64,000 nt of DNA, from positions 52,536 through 116,535 of the forward strand of contig SCOE01000015.1 of the NCBI GenBank assembly GCA_005503065.1, written 5' to 3'. Position 1 is the first letter of the stretch. Each line of letters begins with the position of its first letter. The notes under the pieces are model-generated. The model was not told the DNA's origin. It worked only from the letters and a program-made list of their open reading frames with translations, and ran no database searches. Origin of the DNA: Comamonadaceae bacterium ALPHA2B. Lineage in GTDB: Bacteria; Pseudomonadota; Gammaproteobacteria; Burkholderiales; Burkholderiaceae_C. This document shows positions 18,447 through 26,643 of the stretch, in pieces. Made by a program: the position numbers and the translations under genes.

Positions 18447-18908
18447 TCAGAGCAGCTCGGGCGCCTGCACCGTCACCATCACGGTCTGCACCTCACCGTC
18501 GCGCTCGCGCGTGCGCAGCCACCACACGGCCCCCTTTCGCACTGCGCAGCTGTCCTGCTTCAGACCGAGCAGCCGGGCCACGGCCTGGCCCAGCGCCGGC
18601 TGGTGCCCCACCAGCAGCACGACGGACTTGCCGTTGGGCCAGCCCGCGGCCTCGAGCAGCGCCTCGGCGCCGGCATCAGGCTTGAGTTCGTCGCGCAACT
18701 TGTACTTGCGGCCCAGGGCCAGCACGGTCTGCTCGCAGCGGCGGGCCGGGCTGCTCAGGACGCGTGTGCCCTCGGGCAACTGCCGGTCGAGCCAGGCGGC
18801 CATGCGCTTGGCCTGCTTCTCGCCACGCCCGGTGAGCGAGCGCTGCAGGTCGTCGCAGCCTTCGGTCCAGTCTTCGGCTTCGGCGTGGCGCCAGAGGATC
18901 AGGTCCAT
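18447..18908 (-). CDS. sixA: Phosphohistidine phosphatase SixA
   Basis: Histidine-phosphatase-superfamily protein of 153 residues. The catalytic RH is in LWRHAEAEDW at the N terminus, the second Arg in SSPARRCEQT and the second catalytic His in LVGHQPALG. SixA-type enzymes dephosphorylate phosphohistidine on HPt or PTS-Ntr proteins. The ATG at 18908 is the natural start; it lies 32 bp after ppk on the same strand, so ppk-sixA probably form one transcript within the phosphate cluster. Confidence 0.92.
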   Translation of the reverse strand: MDLILWRHAEAEDWTEGCDDLQRSLTGRGEKQAKRMAAWLDRQLPEGTRVLSSPARRCEQTVLALGRKYKLRDELKPDAGAEALLEAAGWPNGKSVVLLVGHQPALGQAVARLLGLKQDSCAVRKGAVWWLRTRERDGEVQTVMVTVQAPELL

Positions 18909-18940
18909 GTCCTTCTTCACTTTCTCGTCGGCGCGCGGGT

Positions 18941-21112
18941 TCAATCGCGGCGCGCCTCGCGGCTGCGGCCGCGCGCGCCGTAGCGCGCCATGAGCGCCTG
19001 CTGGGCGCCGTGGGCTTCGATGGTGCGCGACGCGCCTTCCTCGCCGGCGTGGGTGTCGCTGTTCACGCGCTCGTAGGTTCCGTCGGGTCGCAGCTCCCAG
19101 GCGTCGCGGCCGTCGTGGAGGTAGGCCACCAGGCATTCGTCGATGAGGCGCTGGCGCAGCACCGGGTCGGTCACCGGCCAGGCCAGCTCGACGCGCCGCA
19201 TCATGTTGCGGTTCATCCAGTCGGCGCTGGACAGGTAGAGCGACTCGTCCTCGCCGTCGCGGAAATAGAAGACGCGCGAATGCTCCAGGAAGCGCCCGAT
19301 GATCGAGCGCACGCGGATGTTCTCGCTGTGGCCCGGCACCTGGGCGGCCAGCGTGCAGGCACCGCGCACGATGAGGTCGATCTTCACGCCGCGCTGGCCC
19401 GCACGCAGCAGCGCGGCGATCAGCGCCTCGTCCGTCAGCGCGTTCATCTTGGCCACCACGCGCGTGGCCCGGCCCTGCCCGGCCGCCAGGCCGAGCGCGT
19501 CGATCTGCGCGATCAGGTGGCTGTGCAGGTCGAAGGGCGCAAGCCACATGCGGTTGAGCTTCGGCAGCCGGCTCTGGCTGGCCAGGTGCACGAACACGGC
19601 CTCCATGTCGGCCGTGAGCAGCGGGTCCGCCGTGAGGTGGCTGATGTCGGTGTACAGGCTCGCCGTGCGCGGGTTGTAGTTGCCGGTGGACAGGTGGCCG
19701 TAGTGGCACAGTCGCTTGCCCTCGCGGCGCGTGACCAGCAGCATCTTGGCGTGGGTCTTGAGGCCCACGACGCCGTACACCACCTGCGCGCCGATGGCTT
19801 CCAGCACCTCGGCCCAGTTGATGTTGGCCTCTTCGTCGAAGCGGGCCTTGAGTTCCACCACCACCGTCACTTCCTTGCCGCGGCGCACGGCCTCGCGCAG
19901 CAGGTCCATCAGTTCCGAGTCGGCGCCGGTGCGGTAGATGGTCTGCTTGATCGCCAGCACGTGCGGGTCGGCCACCGCCTCACGCAGGAAGGCCAGCACA
20001 CCATCGAAGCTCTCGAAGGGCTGGTGGATCAGCACGTCCCCGCGCTTGAGGCGGTCGAAGAAGGACTGGCCCGGCGACAGGTGGATCGGGTAGGAGGCCT
20101 GGTACGGCGGAAAGCGCAGCTTGCGGAATTCCGGCGCGTCGATCAGGTCGATCATCTGCGTGAAGCGCGCCAGGTTCACCGGCCCGTGCACGCGGTACAG
20201 CGCGCCCGCCGGCAGGTTGAACTGCGCCAGCAGGAAGCTCGCCAGCGGCTCGGCGCAGCTGGATGAGACCTCCAGCCGCACGGCCTGCCCGTAGTGGCGG
20301 TGCTGCAGGCCCTGGCGCAGGGCGGTGCGCAGGTTGGTCACGTCCTCCTCGTCCACCGCGAGGTCGGAATGGCGCGTGACGCGGAACTGGGAGAACTCGC
20401 CCACCACGCGCCCCGGGAACATCGACTGCAGGTGCGCCCGCACGATGCTCGAGAGCGCCACCACCAGCGTCTTGCCGCCCGACACCTTGGCCGGCATGCG
20501 GATGAGGCGCGGCAGCACGCGCGGCACCTTGAGGATGGCGATGGGGTTCTCGCGTCCGAAGGCGTCCTTGCCGGCCAGGCGCACGATGAAGTTGAGCGAC
20601 TTGTTGGCCACCTGCGGGAAGGGGTGCGCCGGGTCGAGCCCCACCGGGATCAGCAGCGGGCGCACCTCGCGCTCGAAGTACTCCTGCACCCACTTGCGCT
20701 GGGCGGCATCGCGCTTGCCGTGCGAAATGATCTGGATGCCGTGCTTGCCGAAGGCCGGCATCAGCTCGTCGTTGTACAGCGCGTACTGGCGCTCGACCAG
20801 CGCGTGCGCGGCCTGGGACAGGGCCTCGAAGGACTCGGCGGTGTAGTTGCCCTTCTGCTCGCCGGCGGCGTGGGCCTGCAGGTGCGGTGCGGCGCGCACC
20901 TCGAAGAATTCGTCCAGGTTCGACGACACGATGCACAGGTAGCGCAGGCGCTCGAGCAGCGGCACTTCAGGCCGCTCGGCCCAGTTGAGCACCCGGCGGT
21001 TGAAGGCCAGGATGCTGTGGTCACGGTCCAGCAGGGTGACGGGTTGGAGGGCGGGCACGGGCACCGCCTCGGGCAACACGGCGTCGTCGGGGAGTGCGGG
21101 GGACAAAGGCAT
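18941..21112 (-). CDS. ppk: Polyphosphate kinase 1
   Basis: Reversible synthesis of polyphosphate from ATP, 723 residues, membrane-associated tetramer in the family. The N domain begins with ILAFNRRVLNWAE. The phospholipase-D-like C domains carry the autophosphorylated His in GLKTHAKMLLV and the second conserved His in LCHYGHLSTGNYN; the C2 domain has IRVRSIIGRFLEHSRV. The start at 21112 (MPLSPALPDD) is chosen because an ATG at 21169 lies within the Pho box. A 20-residue acidic/Pro-rich N extension precedes the conserved part. Confidence 0.96.
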   Translation of the reverse strand: MPLSPALPDDAVLPEAVPVPALQPVTLLDRDHSILAFNRRVLNWAERPEVPLLERLRYLCIVSSNLDEFFEVRAAPHLQAHAAGEQKGNYTAESFEALSQAAHALVERQYALYNDELMPAFGKHGIQIISHGKRDAAQRKWVQEYFEREVRPLLIPVGLDPAHPFPQVANKSLNFIVRLAGKDAFGRENPIAILKVPRVLPRLIRMPAKVSGGKTLVVALSSIVRAHLQSMFPGRVVGEFSQFRVTRHSDLAVDEEDVTNLRTALRQGLQHRHYGQAVRLEVSSSCAEPLASFLLAQFNLPAGALYRVHGPVNLARFTQMIDLIDAPEFRKLRFPPYQASYPIHLSPGQSFFDRLKRGDVLIHQPFESFDGVLAFLREAVADPHVLAIKQTIYRTGADSELMDLLREAVRRGKEVTVVVELKARFDEEANINWAEVLEAIGAQVVYGVVGLKTHAKMLLVTRREGKRLCHYGHLSTGNYNPRTASLYTDISHLTADPLLTADMEAVFVHLASQSRLPKLNRMWLAPFDLHSHLIAQIDALGLAAGQGRATRVVAKMNALTDEALIAALLRAGQRGVKIDLIVRGACTLAAQVPGHSENIRVRSIIGRFLEHSRVFYFRDGEDESLYLSSADWMNRNMMRRVELAWPVTDPVLRQRLIDECLVAYLHDGRDAWELRPDGTYERVNSDTHAGEEGASRTIEAHGAQQALMARYGARGRSREARRD

Positions 21113-21142
21113 GAAACTTGATTCTGCGGCAATGATGACAGC

Positions 21143-21159
21143 CGTCACGGAAGTGTCAT
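21143..21159 (+). promoter_or_regulatory. Pho-box-like direct repeat, plus-strand orientation
   Basis: CGTCAC (21143-21148) and TGTCAT (21154-21159) start 11 bp apart on the plus strand. No plus-strand gene follows for 1 kb, so it may act with the adjacent minus-strand box or be without function. Confidence 0.4.
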
Positions 21160-21167
21160 CACGCCAC

Positions 21168-21184
21168 ATGACAGCCCCGTGACA
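21168..21184 (-). promoter_or_regulatory. Pho box upstream of ppk
   Basis: On the minus strand TGTCAC and TGTCAT start 11 bp apart (plus-strand GTGACA 21179-21184 and ATGACA 21168-21173), 56 bp before the ppk ATG. Confidence 0.75.
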
Positions 21185-21220
21185 GTGTTCTTCGCCGCTT
21201 GGCGTGGGTGAGCGCGTCGG

Positions 21221-22078
21221 TCAGTCGCCGAGGAAATGCCGCCGGTAGCGCGGTGGCAGGTCTGCGATGCGCATCAGCATCGGCAGGTCGGCGGTGTTGA
21301 AGTCCGGGTCCCAGGCCGGCGCGCCGAGCACCTTGGCACCCAGGCGCAGGTAGCCCTTGATGAGGGCCGGCGGCTCGATGGCGAGCGAGTCGTCCAGCCG
21401 CTCCACCGGCAGCGGCAGGCGCGGCTGCACGTGGTACTGGATCGGTGCCATGTGCGTCTGAGACACCTGCCGCCAGATGCTGGCGGCCGCGTCGCCGGTC
21501 GTCACGCCGTTGTGCCACATGGGAATGCTCGCGCAGCCGATCATGGTGTCGAGCTGGTTGCGGTGCATGAAGGCGGCCAGCGCGCCCCACAGCGCCATGA
21601 TGACGCCGCCCTGGCGGTGGTCGCGGTGCACGCAGCTGCGGCCGAGCTCGACCATGCGCTCGCGCAGGCCGCGCAGCCGTGTCAGGTCGAATTCGGTGTC
21701 GCTGTAGGTGCCTCCCACGCGCCGCGCCTGGGCGGGCGTGAGCACGCGGTAGGTGCCGATGACCTGGCCCGTGGCCTCGTCGCGCACCAGCAGGTGTTCG
21801 CAGAAGTCGTCGAACAGGTCGACATCGTGGCCCGGCAGCGGCGTGCTCAGGCGCGCGCCCATCTCCCCGGCGAAGACCTCGTGGCGCAGGCGCTGGGCGG
21901 CCCGCACCTCGTCCTGGTGGCGCGCCCAGCCGACCACCAAGCCGCGCTGCGCGGACACCGCGGGGGTCTCGACGGCCAGGCCGGTGGCGCGCGGCGCGGC
22001 CGGGACGGGAGTGGGCCAGAGCGTGCGGCGCAGGTCCAGCCCGGCCAGGGCGAGGGTGGGAATGGGCAGGTCTTTCAT
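21221..22078 (-). CDS. GNAT-fold N-acyltransferase, OlsB-like (ornithine-lipid synthesis candidate)
   Basis: Protein of about 285 residues. The family of OlsB and hemolysin-like acyltransferases is indicated by RLRHEVFAGEMGA, HLLVRDEATGQVIGTYRVL, VELGRSCVHRDHR and MWHNGVTTGD. OlsB moves a 3-hydroxyacyl group from ACP to ornithine, the first step of phosphorus-free ornithine lipids. The start at 22078 (MKDLPIPTL) is preferred; an ATG at 22144 would lie inside the Pho box. No olsA partner is in the window. The neighbouring ppk and the triple 11-bp repeat upstream support a role in membrane-lipid change at low phosphate, which is inference. Confidence 0.8.
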   Translation of the reverse strand: MKDLPIPTLALAGLDLRRTLWPTPVPAAPRATGLAVETPAVSAQRGLVVGWARHQDEVRAAQRLRHEVFAGEMGARLSTPLPGHDVDLFDDFCEHLLVRDEATGQVIGTYRVLTPAQARRVGGTYSDTEFDLTRLRGLRERMVELGRSCVHRDHRQGGVIMALWGALAAFMHRNQLDTMIGCASIPMWHNGVTTGDAAASIWRQVSQTHMAPIQYHVQPRLPLPVERLDDSLAIEPPALIKGYLRLGAKVLGAPAWDPDFNTADLPMLMRIADLPPRYRRHFLGD

Positions 22079-22131
22079 TGGATGGGCTGTGGATGTCGCC
22101 GCGCAGTCTGGTGGCGCGCCATGAAGCCGGG

Positions 22132-22159
22132 ATGACATGCCCATGGCAGTTGGATGACG
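22132..22159 (-). promoter_or_regulatory. Triple 11-bp Pho-box repeat upstream of the OlsB-like gene
   Basis: On the minus strand CGTCAT (22159-22154), TGCCAT (22148-22143) and TGTCAT (22137-22132) are spaced exactly 11 bp apart, ending 53 bp before the chosen start. Three in-phase half-sites are more than expected by chance in this G+C-rich DNA. Confidence 0.65.
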
Positions 22160-22219
22160 GCCGCGGCTGGCGTCTAATGGCGCCGACCGCCCTTCTCACC
22201 CGTACGCCCAGGAGTGCCC

Positions 22220-23875
22220 ATGGCCCAGACCGGCCCCACCGACATGGACAGCCGTCGCCACCAGATGTTTCCCGTGCTCGGCGATGCCGACCTGGCGCGC
22301 GTGGCGCGTTTCGGCACGATGGAGCGCTACCCCGACGGCACGCGCATCTTCACGGCCGGCGAGGTCGGCCCCGGCATGCTGGTGGTGCTGCACGGCGTGA
22401 TCGCCGTGAGCCAGCGCGACGGCCTGGGCCACGTGGTGCCGATCGTGCGCCAGGGGCCCGGCGAGTTCACCGCCGAGGTCGGCCAGCTCTCCGGCCGGCC
22501 GGCCCTGGTCGACGGCCACGCCGAGGGCGATGTCGAGGCCCTGGTCGTGCCGCCGGCGTCGCTGCGCGCGCTGCTGATCGCCGAGGCCGATCTGGGGGAG
22601 CGCATCACCCGGGCGCTGATCCTGCGTCGCGTGGCCTTGATCGAATCCGGCCACAGTGGCCCCGTGCTGCTGGGCGACCCCGACGCGGCCGACATGGCGC
22701 GCCTGCAGAACTTCCTGCGGCGCAACGGCCACCCCTACCACCTGGTCGATGCCAGCCAGGACCCCGACGCCGCGGCCGTGCTGGAACGCTACGGCCGCTG
22801 CCAGGTGCTGGTGGTCTGCCCGGACGGCTCGGTGCTCCCCAACCCCGGCGAGGACGCGCTGGCGCGCTGCCTGGGCATGTTCGACAGCACGCCGCTGGAC
22901 ACCCTGTATGACGTCGCCATCGTCGGCGCCGGGCCCGCAGGCCTGGCTGCGGCGGTGTACGCGGCCTCGGAAGGCCTGCGCGTGGCGGTGCTGGACTGCC
23001 GCGCCTTCGGCGGCCAGGCCGGCGCCAGCGCGCGCATCGAGAACTACCTGGGCTTCCCCACCGGCATCTCCGGCCAGGCACTGGCCGGCCGCGCCTTCGT
23101 GCAGGCGCAGAAGTTCGGCGTCGAGATGCTGATCCCTGTCGAGGTCGTGGGCCTGGACTGCGCCCGGGACAACCCCGACGGCGCGCTGCACCTGCGGCTG
23201 GCCGACGGTCGCGTGCTGCGCTCGCGCACCGTGGTGGCGGCCAGTGGCGCACGCTACCGCCGCCCGACCGTGCCGCGCCTGGCCGAGTTCGAGGGCCGCG
23301 GCGTCTGGTACTGGGCCTCGGCCATCGAGGCCAAGCTGTGCAGCCAGCAGGAAGTCGCCCTCGTCGGCGGCGGCAACTCGGCCGGGCAGGCGGCAGTGTT
23401 CCTGTCGCAGCACGCGGCCAAGGTGTCGGTGCTGATCCGCGGCCCGTCGCTGGCGGCCAGCATGTCGCGCTACCTCATCGAACGCATCGAGGCCACGCCC
23501 AACATCGCGCTGCATCCGTACACCGAACTGCTGCGGCTCGACGGCGACCCCGCCACCGGGCTGGCCGGCGCCTTCTGGCACAACCGCCAGAGCGGCGAGG
23601 ACTACCGCTGCGACACGCGCAACGTGTTCCTCTTCATTGGTGCCGACCCCGAGACCGGCTGGCTGCAGGACTGCGGCGTCGAGGTCGACCACGCGGGCTT
23701 CGTGTGCACGGGCCGCCACGGCGCGGCGCCGCTGGAAGCGAGCGTCGCGGGCGTGTTCGCGATCGGCGACGTGCGCTCCGGCTCGGTCAAGCGCGTGGGC
23801 GGCGCCATCGGCGAAGGCGCGGCCGCGGTGGCGCAGATCCACCGGCACCTGGCGCCGGCCACCGCTGCCACCTGA
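22220..23875 (+). CDS. Thioredoxin-reductase-like flavoprotein with N-terminal cyclic-nucleotide-binding domain
   Basis: Protein of 551 residues. Residues of about 15-125 form a CRP-type cNMP-binding fold; about 145-215 resemble a thioredoxin-like fold (GDPDAADMARLQNFLRR); about 230-545 are the FAD/NADPH domains, with AIVGAGPAGLAAAVYA, VALVGGGNSAGQAAVFLS and GVFAIGDVRSGSVKRV. The active-site CxxC of true thioredoxin reductase is absent, and the corresponding segment has LCSQQEV. The electron acceptor is therefore unclear. The ATG at 22220 has GGAG at 22211-22214. It is divergent from the OlsB-like gene. Confidence 0.9.
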   Translation: MAQTGPTDMDSRRHQMFPVLGDADLARVARFGTMERYPDGTRIFTAGEVGPGMLVVLHGVIAVSQRDGLGHVVPIVRQGPGEFTAEVGQLSGRPALVDGHAEGDVEALVVPPASLRALLIAEADLGERITRALILRRVALIESGHSGPVLLGDPDAADMARLQNFLRRNGHPYHLVDASQDPDAAAVLERYGRCQVLVVCPDGSVLPNPGEDALARCLGMFDSTPLDTLYDVAIVGAGPAGLAAAVYAASEGLRVAVLDCRAFGGQAGASARIENYLGFPTGISGQALAGRAFVQAQKFGVEMLIPVEVVGLDCARDNPDGALHLRLADGRVLRSRTVVAASGARYRRPTVPRLAEFEGRGVWYWASAIEAKLCSQQEVALVGGGNSAGQAAVFLSQHAAKVSVLIRGPSLAASMSRYLIERIEATPNIALHPYTELLRLDGDPATGLAGAFWHNRQSGEDYRCDTRNVFLFIGADPETGWLQDCGVEVDHAGFVCTGRHGAAPLEASVAGVFAIGDVRSGSVKRVGGAIGEGAAAVAQIHRHLAPATAAT

Positions 23876-23999
23876 GCGGCACCCGGCCAAGCCCACGCCA
23901 ACGGCGGGGCGGCGGCTGCGGCGCGGGCGCGCCGACCGGGCCGCCGCTATGCTGGCCGGCCCCTTTCACCCCCCTTCAATCCCGACGGAAGCCGAGTCC

Positions 24000-24704
24000 A
24001 TGCCCCAAGCGCCCATCGACGTCTATTCCTGGCCCACGCCCAATGGCCACAAGGTCCACATCCTGCTCGAGGAGACCGGCCTGCCCTACCGCGTGCACCC
24101 GATCAACATCGGCCAGGGCGACCAGTTCACCGAGGACTTCCTGGCCATCAGCCCCAACAACAAGATCCCGGCCATCACCGATCCCGAAGGGCCGGACGGC
24201 CGGCCCATCTCGCTGTTCGAATCCGGCGCCATCCTCGTGTACCTGGCGGGCAAGACCGGGAGGTTCCTGCCCGAGGGCGACCGAGCGCGCTACGAGGTGC
24301 TGCAGTGGCTCATGTTCCAGATGGGCGGCGTCGGCCCCATGCTGGGCCAGGCGCACCACTTCCGCATGTATGCGCCCGAGAAGATCGGCTACGCCATCGA
24401 CCGCTACACCAACGAGGCCAAGCGCCTGTACGGCGTGATCGACAAGCGCCTGTCGAAGAGCGCCTTCATCGCGGGCGACGACTACACCATCGCCGACATG
24501 GCCATCTTCCCGTGGCTGCGCAGCTGGGAGAACCAGGGCATCGTGCTCGGCGAGTATCCGCACCTCAAGGCCTGGTTCGACGGCATCGCCGCGCGCCCCG
24601 CCGTGCAGCGCGGCGTGAAGGTGCTGGCCGACCTGCGCAAGCCCATCACCGACGACAAGGCGCGCGACATCCTCTTCGGCAAGTCGCAGTACGAACGGCG
24701 CTGA
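24000..24704 (+). CDS. yfcG: Glutathione S-transferase, Nu class (YfcG-like disulfide reductase)
   Basis: Soluble protein of 234 residues. The N-terminal thioredoxin-fold domain has YSWPTPNGHKVHILLEE and SPNNKIPAI, with LFESGAILVYLA binding the gamma-glutamyl part of glutathione; the helical C domain has GGVGPMLGQAHHF and FIAGDDYTIADMA. These segments match the Nu-class YfcG/YghU group, which reduces disulfides using glutathione. The start at 24000 (MPQAPIDVY) is fixed by the fold; the frame is open upstream without similarity. Confidence 0.92.
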   Translation: MPQAPIDVYSWPTPNGHKVHILLEETGLPYRVHPINIGQGDQFTEDFLAISPNNKIPAITDPEGPDGRPISLFESGAILVYLAGKTGRFLPEGDRARYEVLQWLMFQMGGVGPMLGQAHHFRMYAPEKIGYAIDRYTNEAKRLYGVIDKRLSKSAFIAGDDYTIADMAIFPWLRSWENQGIVLGEYPHLKAWFDGIAARPAVQRGVKVLADLRKPITDDKARDILFGKSQYERR

Positions 24705-24751
24705 CAAGCCCGGCGGGCGCGGGTTTTCTGTAGGTAGAATGCGCAGTTCGT

Positions 24752-24828
24752 CGGAGCGTAGCGCAGCCTGGTAGCGCATCTGCTTTGGGAGCAGAGGGTC
24801 GCGAGTTCGAATCCCGCCGCTCCGACCA
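24752..24828 (+). tRNA. tRNA-Pro (anticodon TGG)
   Basis: Complete 77-nt cloverleaf: acceptor CGGAGCG/CGCTCCG, anticodon stem TCTGC/GCAGA around loop TTTGGGA (anticodon TGG), T loop GTTCGAATC, and encoded CCA at 24826-24828. Confidence 0.97.
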
Positions 24829-24870
24829 CCTTTTTCTTCCCGCCTCCCACCGCATTCCTGCAACAGGAAT

Positions 24871-24947
24871 CTGCCCGTAGCTCAACTGGATAGAGCAGCT
24901 GCCTTCTAAGCAGCAGGTCGGGGGTTCGAGCCCCTCCGGGCAGGCCA
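24871..24947 (+). tRNA. tRNA-Arg (anticodon TCT)
   Basis: Complete 77-nt cloverleaf: acceptor CTGCCCG/CGGGCAG, D arm AGCTCAACTGGATAGAGC, anticodon TCT in CTTCTAA, T loop GGTTCGAGCC, and encoded CCA at 24945-24947. It stands at the edge of the accessory block 25.4-30.0 kb. Confidence 0.97.
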
Positions 24948-25369
24948 TATGAACAATGCATGTTGCTTCATATGAACCAAAATTTCCTTGAATATCAACG
25001 AGTTACTGCATCCTTGCGCAGTAAATCCGTGTCGGCGGAGGCAGCGGGACATGACACTGCTGGTGGACGTCCGAACGCGTCCACCGATTCTGCGGCCCAT
25101 GAATGAGACGTGGCGCAGGTCGCCGACCTGTTGCACGGCACGAGGAGCAGATCTGGCTCGCGCCGGCATGCCATCACCCTGTTTGCGCCATCGAACCTGG
25201 GGACGGTGCGCAAGCAGTTGATGGGAGAGCTGGGGGTGGCGTCCGAATGCTGCATGACGCGAGCAAGAAGCATGGAAACGCGAAAAACGCACGCCTGGAG
25301 ATGTATCTCTCGATCACGCCGACTCAATGCGTCCGGCACCCGGCTCAAACGGGCTTCTTCAGACCTTCC
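24948..25369. other. 422-bp gap after tRNA-Arg with no supported gene
   Basis: Short open frames occur on both strands but none has recognisable similarity or a good start. CATATGAA at 24946-24953 and TTCATATG at 24969-24976 form an 8-bp inverted repeat just after the tRNA, and CATATGAAC also occurs twice in direct orientation. No copy of the tRNA 3' end that could mark an attachment site is visible in the window. Confidence 0.5.
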
Positions 25370-26398
25370 CTAGTCGATCGTGATCCGGTTGTCGCGGATG
25401 ACGCGCCCCCAATCCCGGGCATCCTCCGTCACAAACTTCTGGAAGGCGGAGGGGGTGCTTCCCACGGGGAGAAGGCCATATTCACGGACTTGGGTGCGGA
25501 AGCCCGGTGCCGCGACGATCTGGTTTGAAAGCGCCGCGAGGGTCTGCACGACATCGTTGGGCGTGCCCTTCGGCGCGAACAGGCCCTGCCAGGAATTGGC
25601 GGAATAGCCGGGCACTGTCTCGGCAATGGCTGGCACGTCGGGCAACTGTTCCAGCCGCTTCGGATCGGAGACACCCAGGGCCCGCAAGGTCCCGCCGCGG
25701 ACCTGGGCAATGGCCGTGGTGCTCGCATCGAACGTGACATCGATGCGTCCGGCGATCAGGTCCGGAATGAAAGCGTCCCTGTAGGGCACATGTGTCATCG
25801 ACGTGCCGGTGGCATTCAGCAGCCTTGCCATCGCGACGTGGAAGCCACTGCCCATCCCGGCCGACCCGTAGTTCAGCGCGTTCGGCCGCGCCCGGGCGTC
25901 GTCAAGCAGGTCACCCAGCGTCCGCCAGCGTGCTTGCGGCGCGACCAGCAAAACGAAAGGGACCGCAAGCACCTGGGTCACGGGGACGAAGTCCTCGATC
26001 GTGTAGGGAAGTTTGCGGAACACGAAGGGATTGATGGAGAAGGTGTTGTTGAACGTCCAGAGCAACGTATAGCCGTCGGCTGGCGCGTTGGCGACCGCCT
26101 GCGCAGCAATGATGGTGGTGGCACCGGTCTTGTTCTCGACAAGCACCGGCACACCCGACAGCTTGGAAAACCGCTCTCCCCATTGACGGGCCATGACGTC
26201 CGGCGACGAGCCAGGCGGCGCGGGCACCACCAGCTTGACTGGGTGTTGCGGATAGCCGCTATGTGCATGCGCCATCGGCGACCACAGGCCCGCAACCGTC
26301 ATCGACGGAAGCAGACCCAGAACGCGGCGACGCCGTAGGACAGGGCTTGAGCCGATGTCTAGTCCCGCCGGCTGTCGTTGCGAGCGATATGTCTCCAT
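25370..26398 (-). CDS. Bug-family (TctC-like) periplasmic solute-binding protein
   Basis: Tripartite tricarboxylate-transporter-type binding protein of 342 residues. The N terminus has an Arg-rich segment (RRRRVLGLLP) and a hydrophobic stretch ending MAHAHS, so it is exported, possibly by Tat. The mature part has the Bug pattern: HPVKLVVPAPPGSSPDVMAR, VENKTGATTIIAAQAVA and INYGSAG-like ALNYGSAGMGSG. It probably binds a carboxylate used by the neighbouring ThDP/cupin genes; no TctA/TctB membrane genes are nearby, as is common for orphan Bug genes. The ATG at 26398 is chosen, with the frame open upstream. Confidence 0.9.
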   Translation of the reverse strand: METYRSQRQPAGLDIGSSPVLRRRRVLGLLPSMTVAGLWSPMAHAHSGYPQHPVKLVVPAPPGSSPDVMARQWGERFSKLSGVPVLVENKTGATTIIAAQAVANAPADGYTLLWTFNNTFSINPFVFRKLPYTIEDFVPVTQVLAVPFVLLVAPQARWRTLGDLLDDARARPNALNYGSAGMGSGFHVAMARLLNATGTSMTHVPYRDAFIPDLIAGRIDVTFDASTTAIAQVRGGTLRALGVSDPKRLEQLPDVPAIAETVPGYSANSWQGLFAPKGTPNDVVQTLAALSNQIVAAPGFRTQVREYGLLPVGSTPSAFQKFVTEDARDWGRVIRDNRITID

Positions 26399-26643
26399 AG
26401 GTCTTGCGCCTTTCAATTGGATGGGAACTGCGAGTGGAACGAGGCTTAGATTACAAACCGCTGAACCCGGCCACAAATCGCTTTCGTCGATGCATCGCAT
26501 AGACGCCGGTGATGTCCTTCTGAACCGCCCAGGGTCTTCCGGAGGCTGGTGGCTTGAGCCAGGCCGGTCGGAGCCGGGGAAGGAATTGTTGTTGCCGCCG
26601 TTGCTGGTGGGTGGGGCTTCCCGTCCTGCCCGAACTTATGAAC

